A stretch of DNA of 64,000 nucleotides from Rotaria socialis. Lineage: Eukaryota > Rotifera > Eurotatoria > Philodinida > Philodinidae. The DNA lies in assembly GCA_905331475.1 (NCBI GenBank), contig CAJNYU010000621.1, forward strand, positions 1 through 64,000, given 5' to 3'. How positions within the stretch are numbered: the stretch's first letter is position 1; every line of letters starts with the position of its first letter. Below are positions 1-16,800 of this stretch, in pieces. A program made the translations under genes and the position numbers. The notes under the pieces were generated by a model. It was not told the DNA's origin, searched no databases, and worked only from the letters and a program-made list of their open reading frames with translations.

Positions 1-2259
1 GCGATAGCATACACTGGTTGAGAACGTCTTTAATAATAATAAAATATAATACTGTCGTAACTATGGGCTATAATAATAAAAATATGCGCTACTATCGTAA
101 CTATGGACTATAATAATAAAAACGACAGATTTTGCTGATTAATTAGGGATTAAATTCTAATTATAACAATTTCTAATTAGTGAAACTAGTTTTTTATTAG
201 TGATGTGAGTAGTGGTGAACATAGGGAATCGATCTGTACAAAAATTTTATCTAATTAGTGCATCGAAGTGTTAGTTTTTTCATGTTTTGTGTCTGTAATG
301 GGGAGGGGGGGGGGGTGGGGTACAGGGGCGCCGCAAAAATCTCACAATTAAACTTACACTCACTATTTTCTTCGAAAATATATGTGAGTTCCACAAAATC
401 AGGCTCTAAATAAGTGACTCTTTAGGGATAGATATTCCGAGATATTCAGTGAGTTTAAAATGTTACAAGAGAATGTTTATATTCATTCTTTTAAACAAAC
501 GTCCAATCTTTCTCGAGAATAAATAGTTGAAAATGAAATATCAATTTTTTTTACTTTTTTGAACTCATTATGACTGACCTATATCGTTCGAGTCTAAAGG
601 AAAATGCGATAGTTCTTCAACAGTATGGTTCTTAAATCTAAGAACAATCTCAAAATCAAAAACACACTTGAATTCATTACTGGTATATTCGAAGGTGAAA
701 GCAAAATACCATCTTCATTTTTAACGCTAGTTTTGTTCAGAACAGCTCACATCCTCGTAACTGATAATATAGTACGTTTTATTAAAAAATAAAATGTACT
801 TCAAGATGTAGCTTGAAAATTTCTGCAATTTATAAAGCGCCGCTTATTTTAAAGTTGTACTTTTTTCAAAATGAACAAAACTCTGAGCGACCAAATTTCG
901 ACGTTGCTAAAAACGAGATTGCTTTTTGGTAAAAGACGAATTCGGTTTTTTCTATCTCATCTATTCATGATTGTTCTTTATAAATGGTAGAGCTTTGCCC
1001 GCTACATCTGTGATATATGTTGTTTTGGTAATACAACGTATTAAGTGGTAATAACTTGGAATGCAAAAGTTTCACACCCGTAATGATCTAATGCTGCCAG
1101 CTAATGTTCAACAACAACAGTTCTTATCGAAATTTTTTTATTATGATATTGTAGTTGAATAGTGATCATATAACATATAAGAATAGAGCGAAGGACACGG
1201 TACCTGTTGCTTAAAAAGAAACGGAAATTTTTTCAAGTTGTCTATAAGAAAAAAAGTAACCCGTCACTACTTTTCGATAACCCTAAGTATTAAATTGCTT
1301 TTCATCATATACAAATATCGGAAGTCTAATATTTCAATTAAACTGAATCAATCAGTAATATGAATAAATGTCCTAATATAATTGGAGTTGATAATGATTT
1401 TCAAAGTTCAAATGATCTCTTTTTTTCATTCTATGAAAACAAATGTCATAACTACCGACGACCCCTCCCCCTCCCCCCTGGCACGTATCCGTAATCTTAT
1501 CAATTCACTTCAGAGGAATTAATAGGTGTCATTAACACTCTCATTTTTATTATGAGGTGATAACTAACACGTGTCCTATGTCAATCAAATCAAATTATTT
1601 CAAGCTAACTAATGATATACATCAACTTGAGCTCGCCAGTTCATGCTTAAATCCAGTAACTATTTTCGATATTCTTGCCATTCGTGATAGTATTGGTAAC
1701 TGTTTTTAATATACTGATTTTTGTTTATAGTAATCATACTGGCCAATACCGGAATTGTAACAAGCCCGGTAAAGTATTCCTTACCGACCTGGTCTGAGTT
1801 TTTTGAATTTCTTCGTATTTTGTCCGAACAAGAAAAGATCAAAATAGTGTTTTTTTTTCGAAAACCAGAAACCTTCTACTAATACCAAAGACCATTTTGG
1901 TAAAATAGTTTAAATCAAACTATCCTATTAACTCAAAATTTGTCCAGGAGTGTTTTTTATTTTTGCCTAATCCACTTGAGTATGACGCGCTGTTATTCAA
2001 ACAAAATCGAATAATTGTTTAGCATTGCAGTTTATCATAGATTCATTTGTATTTGCTATCATTTATTGCATATATGAAAGATGACAAAGCAAGTATAGTA
2101 TCGAAGGTAGATTAAGTGTACAAGTGTAGCAAAATTATTTGCAGCAGCAACTACCAAAGTTAAATATGCTGAGTATTTTGTATACGATGGAAATAATTGA
2201 TGACGAAATATCATTTCACTTGGCACACAATAAAGATAATGCCATTGAAGGAATGTTGT
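1..2259. other. Non-coding AT-rich stretch
   Basis: I see no convincing coding region on either strand. The stretch holds a short direct repeat near its left end, a G-rich tract around 299-320 and a C-rich tract around 1461-1479. Short open frames here have no recognisable motif and are taken as chance. Confidence 0.6.
50..122. repeat. Two-copy 40-bp direct repeat
   Basis: A unit beginning TACTGTCGTAACTATGGG and ending in an ATAATAATAAAAA tail occurs at about 50-82 and again at about 90-122. The copies differ at a few positions. It looks like a small tandem duplication or the edge of a minisatellite cut by the window start. Confidence 0.6.
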
Positions 2260-3100
2260 CTATGCAAATATACCAGTTAATGTTACAGTAAAAACAACAG
2301 CTGTAGAAGAAGATGTTACTGTAACTTCTTGCAATTTAGGATGAACAGATTTGAATGGAAATGTTGTAAATAGTTGCCATAATTTGTAAGGTTTATGTTT
2401 TAATCCTACTTGATGAGGTCATTTTGGTGGTTTGAAATATTCTAAATCAAGCTGAGTAGCATAATAAGGATTTGTCATATTCGTATAAATCTGTTGTATA
2501 GAATCGTTCCATGCAAAAAAAACACGTGATAAGACTATAGCTTCCACATGCATATCCAAAAGGAGCAAACCATGGTTGGACACCAACATACTATACTAAT
2601 GACCATCCAACAAACGATAAACCGAGAGTAACACCAACACCAAATTCTCGTATCGTTGGAATATCAAAACTTGGATTTCGTTGAGGAATAAGAAGAGCAC
2701 CAAATACACAATTTAAAATAACTACTAAAACAACTGTAAGATAAAGATATCGTGGTGGATATTCATTTGTCCATGAATTATATATTATCAATCCCATAGG
2801 TAATAGAAGTGAAAGAATACCACATAAACGATGAGTGATAGATGTAATTGTTTTCCAACTTCCAATACGAGTTAATAGAAGTGGCCAGATCAATAGGATC
2901 AAATAGGGTGCTAATGTAAGAGAGAAGAATATTGTCCAAGATTCAATCCATGAGAATAAAGCCATAAATGTGAAGCATAATATACCAAGTCCAATAAGCC
3001 ATACATTGAATGCGCCTATTGTATGATATGACTTGTGAAATATACGCGTAAGAGATGAAAGTTTCGATGCTTCATCATTACATCCTATTCCACAATGTTG
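2260..3100 (-). pseudogene. Broken multi-pass membrane protein gene
   Basis: Read on the minus strand from about 3060 down to a stop at 2260-2262, the sequence encodes a very hydrophobic protein with several membrane spans, charged loops and a conserved-looking C-terminal tail. The tail runs through residues such as TNPYYATQLDLEYF and HKPYKLWQLFTTF. The frame is interrupted by an in-frame TAG near 2590, a shift at the eight-A run near 2520 and a TGA near 2417. No intron signals explain these breaks, so this is a decayed copy. The spans and spaced histidines (SYHTIG, THRLCG) are faintly like cytochrome b561-type proteins, but I do not recognise the family. Its 5' part runs into repetitive DNA at about 3090. 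Confidence 0.6.
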
Positions 3101-3345
3101 AACATTCCGGAACCAGTCCCGCTTACGGAACCAATTCCATCTAATTCCGGCGATTCCGCTGATCACTTCCAACACAATTCCAGAATTCAGTGCACCCACA
3201 CTCACACAAGGATATGGGTGCGAGTGCGATAGTACAGATGCGATGTTCTAATGAATAGTTCAACCACGCCCACACCCTCGCGATAAGAACTCTTAGTGTC
3301 AAGGTTGTCCTGATGCATTGGAGCCATTCGTGCATGTCAAATCCT
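3090..3345. repeat. GGAAT/GTGGG-rich repeat abutting the pseudogene
   Basis: The stretch first shows repeated GGAAT/ATTCC words (for example GGAACCAATTCC), then a CACCCACACTCACAC ... ATGGGTGCGAGTGCG pair and CCACGCCCACACCC. The composition differs sharply from the AT-rich surroundings. It resembles the telomere-like hairpins at 10.7, 47.0 and 49.9 kb. It replaces the expected 5' end of the membrane-protein gene, so it may mark the event that broke it. Confidence 0.4.
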
Positions 3346-3984
3346 CCTATTTTCCTCGTGGCTTTTTAGGTTTGGCAATTTATGATGCAGATCACGCTTA
3401 TTATGAGTCTAACGTAATATACAAATGAAAATGGCAAAGATAAAAATAGTATTTAGCCATGTGTTGAAATGTCTGACTTTTTTTGTGAATTTAGTGTTTC
3501 GATTGCCTCGGCTTTAAAAGTGTGCGTAAGAAATCCATTAATGGATTCTTCTCAATCATAAATCATGGACTGAGTCTTTCGCATCAGTTTGCAGGTTAGG
3601 TAGTGAATAACAAAATATAGCGAATATGCATATCCATGCGACATCACTGTAAAACTAATTGACAATCAGCGAATCAACAAGAAGGAGCGATAAAGAAAGA
3701 GATGGTGTTGTTTTCAATGCTGCATAGCCATTCGTTCTTTTTTTCTTTCCTACATTGGTTTGTATAAGATCAGTCGACATGTGACACTTTTTTGCATTTT
3801 CCTACATAGTGTTCGATTAAATGCTCATTTGCTTTCTGAAAGAATGTAGCGAATTTAAAGTAAAAAGCTGAATTTCATTTGAATAAGCAGCTCGAAACAA
3901 CTATTTTTTTATTAGTAGATCACTGACGATTTTTGTTATTTACACAATCTCACAATTGAATGAGTTCTTTTTCGGATTGATATT
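3346..3984. other. Intergenic, upstream of the F-box gene
   Basis: No coding region or clear repeat is seen. The last 100 bases must hold the promoter and 5' leader of the F-box gene, but no specific element can be picked out by eye. Confidence 0.5.
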
Positions 3985-5232
3985 ATGACAAGGTTTGAAG
4001 ATTTATCAAATGAATTACTTTTTAATATATTCGAGCACTTTGATGCCTATCAACTTCACTTTACTTTCGGACAATTAAACAGTCGTTTCAATTCGTTACT
4101 TGCAAATGCTCGCGTCCATTTTGATCTTGATCCAATTCCATTAAATGAATTTGCATTCTTTGCTCTTTCACTTAATGCGAACCATATTCTATCTTTTAAT
4201 TCACGAACTTTAGAAAAGACACGTTCGTGGCTTTTTGACAACAATGAAGTCTTACAACAATTTTCTAAAATTCGTGCACTTACCTTGTTCAATGTTTCTT
4301 ATGGAATTATCAACCGATTACACGAACGTCTTCCCAGTTTGAAGGGTGTACTTATTTACGTTAAAATTGCTGGTACGTAGGTATTTATAAGTATCTCTCT
4401 GCAACAATGAAAAAATATCATTAGAATGCTAAAATTCAGTCTAGTTTTTGTCATGAAATTGATTCCATCATCATTTTTTTAAATATTATATTAAATCTAT
4501 TGTATATGAATCGATGTAGACGCCGCAAAAGCAACCGAAAATGCTCATCAAGATGAATATATTTACTTCAAACATTGGTGTCCAACTCATGAGTTTTGTT
4601 CGAATAAATTTCCGTTTCTTCGTTATTTAATTACGGACACAGATTACAATCATCAAGCGTTTGGCTGTTTAACTCCGACAATATCAGCAATCACATATTT
4701 TAAAATAGGCTACATTTATTCTATCATTTGGCTTCTTCATCTCTTCCGATACTCACCTCAATTAAAAATATTGCATGTAGAAGAGTTTGGTGGTGTATTA
4801 GATGATGATGATTATCGAAATCGTATTCCAACCAAAAAGCCAATCATATTTCCATGTGCTCTCAATTTGCATATTCTTGTTCTTAAAATTTGTTATTTTG
4901 AACCAATCGCTATTGAATATATTTTTCGTGCATGTCCACACTTAAAACAATTCGATTTGAATTCTGCATTGGATTACTATACCCATAATGATGCGATTCG
5001 ACAACAAATCCATGACCGCATGTTTTGGCAATCAATGATACATCAATGGGGGCAAAATTTAATCAGGCTAAATATAACTATTAAAGTTAACGATGATTCT
5101 ATAGATGAAGATCTCACTACTGAATTTTGGCGACTTAGATTCTGGCATGTGAGAACTTCACACTCACCACCTTATTTCATAATTGAAACGGATGAAAAGG
5201 TTCTTGGGAGCTCTTTGTTACGTAAAATATAA
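3985..5232 (+). CDS. F-box protein, two exons
   Basis: F-box proteins recruit substrates to SCF ubiquitin ligases through SKP1. The N-terminus (about residues 4-45) has the F-box pattern: FEDLSNELLFNIFEHF, then a QLNSRF segment. Exon 1 is 3985-4372. The intron is 4373-4519 (GTACGT..TGTAG, phase 1). Exon 2 is 4520-5232. Splicing joins the frames cleanly and gives 366 residues. The C-terminal part alternates hydrophobic segments with phrases such as LKILHVEEFGG and CPHLKQFDLNS, which suggests degenerate leucine-rich substrate-binding repeats. This layout is typical of the large F-box families of many invertebrates. The start is the first ATG of the F-box frame. The gene appears intact; its substrate cannot be inferred. 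Confidence 0.85.
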
Positions 5233-6177
5233 ATGTTAAAGAAATGTTTTGTTTTTTTCAAAATCGCGGATTTTACGTCTTGTTAATAGACAAACTTTGT
5301 TTTCATATCACTAAAGTACCATGCAGTTGATCTTTTTATTTAAACTATTTTGAGGGTGTTAATGGGAATGAATTTATCGATTATCACTTCAACGCCACTC
5401 TCACATCTGTCATTCCCACGGTTTGTATTCTGTACGATCATTTTTCAATCTAATATTCTTGACTAAACCAACTTTACGATTTCATCATCGCTTCAGTCAA
5501 GCCGAAATCGTTCTACTTTATACTCTTCAAGAGACATCTTAATATGCAAATCCAGCAAGCTTTGAAGAGCTTGAAAATAGAACATGCTACGATTACGACA
5601 ATCCAATCTTGTTTTAGAGCAAACGATATATTTTTCGGTCAAATGAGAGGCATCAAAATCCGTCGGATACCAACCAAATAGAGTCAAGTGAAGGCTCAGA
5701 GGATTTCATCAAGTAGTGAAACTTTTGTTGACTGGGATCACTCTTAAGTAGAATTTCAATACTTTGTAGTCGTTTATCTTTGTCATCAACATCGATTTTG
5801 AGACTATGAGATATCCAATCAACAGTTTACATGAAGTACCGAACTTTTTTCCTATATTCATCCCTCTTGATGGTCTATCATTTGATAAAATACTTTCATT
5901 CTCTGATAACACCCAACTAGTTCGGCACCACTAACCACACCTACATCCACACCCTCCCAGTGAAATACTACATAATAGAGAACGATATATACCCATAATT
6001 AATTGTTTGGAGCACATCTCAAGTCTGTTGAATTTGAAATTCTAGTTAAATATTTGTCGCAAATCAAGTTTATTCAAATAAATAGAAATCAAGGAATAAA
6101 ATGAATATATAAATGTTAATTATTTCGAAAAAATCGACGTAATGAATATGAGTCAGATGGGAAAATAAATTTCATCA
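5233..6177. other. Intergenic, possible coding remnant on minus strand
   Basis: Minus-strand reading between about 5880 and 5490 gives coding-like stretches in more than one frame, for example around SLKIDVDDKDKRLQSIEIL, broken by stops and frame changes. I could not identify a family. A CCACACC..CCACACCC tract lies near 5935-5960. The 3' ends of the convergent F-box and VIT/VWA genes lie at the two edges. Confidence 0.35.
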
Positions 6178-10046
<3,869 letters not shown>

Positions 10047-10723
10047 TTATACTAGAAAGAAAATTATATGGACATATATTTCTTAGATGGAATAGCACTC
10101 TCAATTTTATGTTAATGTTTTCCCCGCATATACGTCTTCGATTATCAAATAATGGAATGAGAACAAAAATCTTCTTTTAGATTAACGTACGTGCTGATCT
10201 ATCTATCTATCTATCTGCCAATCTCTTAGAATAAGAAAGTGAAGTGAGGTATTTTTAAATTTTCTAACAAATCAATTTCGGCACTTACCAAAACTCACGA
10301 TTATGATGCTTGAACATATCGATGTAATACTATATCAAGAAGCAGATTCTATACTTAGATGATGCGAAACAATGAGTATGGGTAAGTGTCGTGCTTTCGA
10401 CCCACACCCAAGATGACGCAAATGAATTCCATGATCACTCTTCTCATCGAATTTGTTTGTACAGAATAATGATGTAAAGGGCCTAACATGTGTTGTGAGG
10501 GTCTGCCAACAGACTGTGACTGTGTACTCAATTCCACATGACTTATCATGGCCTTCGCGACTACCAAAGCGCTTCTCAAGGAATGGCAAAATAACTAGAC
10601 TCTAAATCTCACTGGAATGCAACATCGCACGACAATAGAATCTTGATGCCACTGAAGCCGAACGACATATAATACGAGAACCTTGATGTCGATGAAATAT
10701 GATCCACATCTATGCTCACACTA

Positions 10724-10795
10724 GATCGGAGTGTGGGTATGGATATCGATATCGATATCGTTAAGGGAGATTACCGACACCCACACCCGTCTACT
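10724..10795. repeat. Telomere-like G/C hairpin
   Basis: A left arm with GTGTGGGTATGG and a right arm with CCGACACCCACACCCG flank a centre containing GATATCGATATCGATATCG. The arms are imperfect inverted copies built on TGTGGG/CCCACA. Similar hairpins occur near 46975-47090 and 49893-49957. Confidence 0.5.
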
Positions 10796-11888
10796 TTCGC
10801 GGAAGCTCAAACACTGCTACAATTATCAGTGAAATTCTTACAAGAGAATCGCTAAATTTTCTAATGTTCAGTGGGAAATTGATCTCATTTATAGCTGTGC
10901 TATTTTGGGACTGTTACAAAAACAAAACTCATAGCACGAAATTATGCATGTTTCATAAAAAAAAAGAGGAATATTAGAAATACACAGACGGAAGAGACTA
11001 AGAAAAAAATGAAACCGCGCATATTTCACCTGTCTATAATACCTCAATTTTAACCGACTGTAAAATGACTCGTGCACATACCAACTTGCTCCAGAAGAGA
11101 AAAATATATAATTGCACAATCACATAACAGCGCAAATAGAACGGAAAAATCATAGGATAGGATTGGTGACGACGTGTCCAACCAGTTTTAGAAGCCTCGT
11201 ATCTCATCTCATCTATAAAATTAATTATAATGCAGATTATAATTCGACTCTAGCAACTCATGATATAATGATTTCACTTCCAAGTCACTTCAACACCGCG
11301 AGGTTCGACAGTCAATAAATATAGTAAAGATCGTATTTCACTTTTACGATAATCAACATACATAGATTTGTACATACCATGATAATAGCAAATATTTAAC
11401 AATAATTTTCATTCTGTAATCAATCCCCTTCTCATCCTATCCTACCGGCTAGTGGAGATGTTTTTCTTTTATGACGTTGCCATCGGTATGAAAACGAAAT
11501 TATTTGAAAATAAAAATTGACTGATTTATAGATCACTAAATACTCCATCGGTTGAAATCAATACTGGGAAATTAAACAACTAGAAATATGGTTCAAAGAT
11601 GAAACATAATAGCAAGCGTCATTTTTCTAAGCTAGCAGGTCAATTTTTGTGTGGTTTGTAATCAAGCGACATCTAATAGAATTTTCAACTGGCTATTTTA
11701 ATTTTGCCTAACTTTATACGTGTCTGTCCGATGAGATAGATTGCAGTTACCAGTAAAGTAAAATAAAATTATAATATGATATAGACACTTGTTGATCTTT
11801 GGTTTTAATAGAATTATTAAATTTACACGTTTTCGTTTAAAATCAACTTTATTGAAAGTTCAACTCGCATTAATCTCGTGGATAAGAG

Positions 11889-12385
11889 TAGGGGTGTTAC
11901 TTTATATTTACTTTACTTTTTAAAGATAAATAAAACTTTTATATTTAAAACATAAAGATAAATAAAATATTTATATTTATAAAATAAAGAAAAAGAAAAA
12001 GTACCTTTATCTTTATTTAATAACGACAAAATAAAGAATAAAGAAAAATATTTTCCCTTAAAAACCCAAAATTTGGTCTTCTCCCGATAGCTCGAAGAAA
12101 ATTAAGAAGTTCAAGACTAAAAAATTTTGAACACTAGATTTTTTTCCATAAATGATTTATGCCTCACCATCATTTGCTAGTATTATTTCATACTGCAATG
12201 TCAGTGATGATAAGCAAGAACTGCAATCAATGTTTTCTGTTGTTATACAAATTATTCATCTATTTACCAGTGACTGCAGAAAATCTTTCTTTTTTCTTTA
12301 TTTTAACTTCATTTTTACAAATAAAGATTATCTTTATCTTTATTTTATAAATATAAAGATCAATAAAGATAAAGTAACACCCCTA
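11889..12385. mobile_element. hAT-like MITE, about 497 bp
   Basis: Both ends carry the inverted terminal motif TAGGGGTGTTACTTTAT. The inverted similarity extends inward over about 60 bp of AT-rich sequence made of ATAAAGATAAATAAA-type words. The eight bases on either side (GATAAGAG and AATAGGAG) agree at six positions, as an aged 8-bp target duplication of a hAT-type insertion would. There is no transposase frame inside, so the element is non-autonomous. Confidence 0.65.
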
Positions 12386-12780
12386 AATAGGAGCGATTTC
12401 AACCGATCTTCAACATCGAAAATAAAAACATTTTGATGGTAAATGCAGCGTAGTGGTAAAACATCTTCGAGTAAAAATAAATATTAAAAATAAAAATAAA
12501 AATAACTCGAATTTCTGTTAGTTTCTTCAATTAAGACCAACTTGTATTGATACAGTGAATCCTCGTCACCCATCGTTAGAACAGTCTTGCGAGAATTTTT
12601 ACATTATATATTTTTTTGAAAACAGAAGTAAATCGTCATAGATGAATATTGATCTATCTGCATAAATGTACCGTACAAAAAATCCTACCGAACGATTCAT
12701 ACATTGGCGCGATAAGTTTTTTCTTTTAATTTTTTTTCTTTTACATCATTTCCGATTATCATGAATTAAAATAGAACGAC

Positions 12781-13530
12781 ATGTGTGAACGATCACCATT
12801 ATTTCTTGTTGAAGCCAAATTGATTACATTAGATCTTTTAAAACGTTCTTTAGAATTATTCGATATATGTTTTCATTTAGTTTTACATTATCGTCTTGAT
12901 GAATTTTTTCTAGAACGTGAACAAAAACGTGATTATGATTATTTTTCTTTGTATAAACCATGTAAATTAAATTATAATATTATTTCTGATATTGATACGT
13001 ATCTTCATCGTTTATCTACATCGTGTCGTTTAACCAAAAGTAATTTACGTTCATTACATGCTTCACGAATGATATCATCCAATGATTATATAGTTATTGA
13101 TGATGAAATCTATGAATTAGTTAATATTTTTCAAGTAAAAATAAATCAACAATTTCAATCAAAACAAAAGGACGAAAATTATGATTCTAAACATAATGAA
13201 GAATATCATCATGCGTTAACATTATTTCGAAAGATTTCGCAATTCTATCAATTAATTATTAAGGAATTGTACGGTGTTCATACGGTACGAAATTCTCACA
13301 TTCTTCAGCCAATTGCGATCAATATTATTCGATTACTTTTGTCTATTGCAAATAAATTAAAACGATTTATCAAAACTAATTCACCGAATCTAATTAATTT
13401 CAATCATTTTCGTATACAACCACATGATGAAGTTTGTAGTGTCGACCAGTCGAAAAATTTTGGAAAAACAAAATCAAAATTCAGATTAATTGAAATTCAT
13501 CCGAATAATTCTGAAACTTCAGCAAAATAA
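12781..13530 (+). CDS. Unrecognised 249-residue protein, possible readthrough to 13659
   Basis: A single open frame encodes 249 residues rich in Leu, Ile, Asn, Asp and Lys, with amphipathic helical segments (LLKRSLELFDICFHLVLHY; RLLLSIANKLKRFIK) and an acidic/basic linker. I do not recognise a family. The codon style matches neighbouring real genes. The frame stops at TAA 13528-13530, but the same frame continues open for 42 more codons of similar hydrophilic, Asp/Asn-rich character to TGA 13657-13659. This could be a recent nonsense mutation, stop readthrough or a sequencing error. The next gene, CCDC134, begins 141 bp beyond that TGA on the same strand. A missing upstream exon cannot be excluded. 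Confidence 0.55.
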   Translation: MCERSPLFLVEAKLITLDLLKRSLELFDICFHLVLHYRLDEFFLEREQKRDYDYFSLYKPCKLNYNIISDIDTYLHRLSTSCRLTKSNLRSLHASRMISSNDYIVIDDEIYELVNIFQVKINQQFQSKQKDENYDSKHNEEYHHALTLFRKISQFYQLIIKELYGVHTVRNSHILQPIAINIIRLLLSIANKLKRFIKTNSPNLINFNHFRIQPHDEVCSVDQSKNFGKTKSKFRLIEIHPNNSETSAK

Positions 13531-13800
13531 AAATCTGAAAATCTAAACGATAAATATGTTCGAAATGATGATAATCATTCATCAAATCGAATCCAAGAAG
13601 ATCAAACGCATTCATTAGATTTTGATGAAGATAATCAAGATATAGAGAAATTTGATTGAAAGTAGAACGATTTCGCATAATTTTTATTCGAGTATAACAG
13701 TCTTAGTCATGTCTTGAGATTGATCATTCGAGAAAAAAATCATCTTCAGATTTCAATGATAAAAAATAAATATTTGAATAAATGCTTCTTTTGTTTGTAG

Positions 13801-16800
13801 ATGCTATTTATTATTTTTATAGTAATCATTAGCATATCCTTCAGCGAATGTCAAACAACAACTGATAATGTTCCAACTCAACAACATGATTTTCAAGCTT
13901 GTATCCTTTTTGTTTTGTTACTCGAATTTTATTTTCTTATAAGCGGGAGATTTTTTTCGCTATTTAGTTTCTTAGCTTATTTTATACAGAAGATATATAT
14001 ACAGAGAGAGAATGTCTAGTCCTAATAATGAAATTCATTTCATACCATTTCTTAATCAAAAGTATGAAGATATTCAACATGAATGCTTAGCAAGACAAAG
14101 TTTATTTACCGATACAAAATTTTCTCAACAAGAAGTATTTCCGATTGGTAATGAAACGAAGAAAAATATTATTTGGCGACGCCCATATGATGTAACTGAT
14201 GCACCGAAATTTTTTATTAATACACCTCATCGTCGTGATCCAGGTCAAGGTGAATTATCAGATTGTTGGTTTATCGTAGCTGTTGCTAATATAACACTTC
14301 ATCAACAAATATTCGAGCGCGTTGTACCGTTGAATCAAACATTCGATAGACAAAATGGTTATACAGGTTTATTTCATTTTCGTTTTTGGCAATATGGTTC
14401 ATGGTATGATGTTGTTATCGATGATTATTTACCATTTAATACGAAAACCATTCAGCCATGGTGCTCATGGAATCGTCAAGAACCCAATGAATTTTGGGTT
14501 GCACTCATAGAGAAAGCTTATGCAAAATTAAATGGTGGTTATAGAAATCTAATAGGAGGTGCACCTATAGAAGCATTTACAGATTTAACAGCTGGTGTAG
14601 AACAACGTTTTAAATTAAATGAATCGATTAAAGAGCGTAGTCAATTTTTTAATTTTCTTATTGATAGTTTAAAACATTCATGTCTTATGGCGTGTTCAAT
14701 TAATCCAAAAATTGATGGATCTGATTTCGAAGAAATAAAACCCAATGGCCTAGTTGTTGGTCATTCATATTCCATAACGGCTGCAAGATATCTTCAATTC
14801 AAAAATCAATTATTATCCATGATACGTTTACGTAATCCATGGGCCAATGAAATTGAATGGGCTGGTGCGTGGCATGATAGAGATAACAGGTGGAATTCTC
14901 TTGATTTAAATGAAAAAAAACGAATGTCATGGCAAGACTCCGAAGATGGAGAAGTAGAAATTCTCTTCTTTTCGTATCGTGAAACTAAATCCACTAGACT
15001 TATTCTGTTTAATTTTATAGTTTTGGATGACATTTCAAGATTTTTTTGTTGAATTTGATATTCTTGAAATTTGTCATCTCTCGCCGGATACATTCAAAGA
15101 AGAACTTCATCTTAATACGAGTATTCATAAGATATCATCGCCTACAACTCATGAGCCACTAACAACATCTGTAATCAAAGATCATCGAACATCAATACGC
15201 ATGTCAGTACCAGCATGTTTAGTCGCCGATTGTCTGCCTGATCAACGTAGAATTTGGTCATGTTTATTATTCGAAGGAGAATGGGTTAGAAATTTCTCGA
15301 GTGGTGGTCGTTGTATCACAACATGTGAACATGGTTGTAATTTTTGGAAAAATCCACAATATGAAATTGAAACAAGTGCAGAAAACGAAACAGTTAAATG
15401 TGGTATAATTATATCATTGATGCAAAAATATAATCGATTAAAATCCATAGATAATCCTATTGATCGATATGATTATATTCAAGTAATGGAACAATTAACA
15501 TATAAATATAAATACTTAGTTTTCTCAGGCTCGAATTTATAAAATAAAAGCCAATGCATCAACATCAATATCATCGCCTTCACGATCGCATGTTCGCCAT
15601 ATGAACACAAAAGCATATGGAAACGATGATTTAGAATATGTTGGTTATACAGGTTCATATATCAATCGGCGAGAAGTTACTCTCTATTTACGTGTATCAC
15701 CCGGCAAATATCTTGTTATTCCGAGTATCTATGAGGTAGTTGTTAAATTATTTACAGTACAAATCTTTTCTGCACACTTATCTTTCATCGAACAGCCAAA
15801 TCGAGATGGCCATTTCCTATTACGAATATTCCTAGAAGCTAATTATTCAAATAGGCGATTATCAAATGCATTTCCTTCACCAGAACCTGCCAATGAACAA
15901 TTAACTCAATCAACTATTTCTACTCCAGAGACGGCATCACCAAAATTAGCTTCAATTAAAAATAATTTCTTCAATTGTCTATGTCCATACGATTGTTTGT
16001 CATTGAATAGAAACGATAAACTTACTGCTAGATCTCTAAAATTCTCTAAAAGTTATAAGCAGAATAGCGAAATACATATTTTTCATTCTAGCTAGTTAAT
16101 TTTCCTTAACCTTATTTTTATCTCTTATTTAAAAACAAAATAGATCAAGCAATGTTCAGAACTAAACGTAAAGAACATCATCATATTATTCAAACATTAG
16201 GCCAAATGCAAACAGATGTTAAACGATATAAAGCTGTACAAATGCTAATGGATCAAATATTTCAAGTACACATTTTAACATGAGAAAAGTTTGTTAGTGA
16301 AATTTGTTTTTCTTTAGGTATTAAATTCAAGTAGGCTGGCTTTAACAAGTGCTGGATTTGTTCCATCGGTTTCTCCTTTTCCAACGGAAGAAACAGTTCG
16401 TGAACGTACGTAGAATTGATTTTGACATAAATTATTTAAGTTGGTAAAACATACTACACATTTTGCGAGTTATAAATCAGAACTTTAAATAGAATACTCA
16501 GACGACTAGTGAATTTTCTTTGTTGTAGATTGCAATTAGAAATATTTCAAACAGGTAGCCATGCAAATAACATAACGGGTGGCGCAAAAATCTCAGAGTT
16601 ATCGACTTCTTTCACAAACGTTGATCACAATTTTTATGTGTTTGCGTTTTTTCATTACTCTTCTGGAAACCTCTCTCTCTCTCTCGGAGTAGAATTTAGT
16701 TTTTCGACTGCTATAGGCAGCGATGGAAATTTCGTGATATCAGACATTACACTAAAACCTGTTCATTTTTTTGTACACCAATAGTGTTCGTCCTTGACAT

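Noticed and set aside
12152..12436. 94-residue open frame
   Set aside because: It lies across the end of the MITE and is AT-rich Phe/Ile/Tyr sequence with no motif.
13901..16143. A single fused CCDC134-calpain protein
   Set aside because: Calpain has its own ATG and stop, and exon 1 acceptors before calpain would create stop codons, while exon 1 to 16144 keeps frame and conservation.
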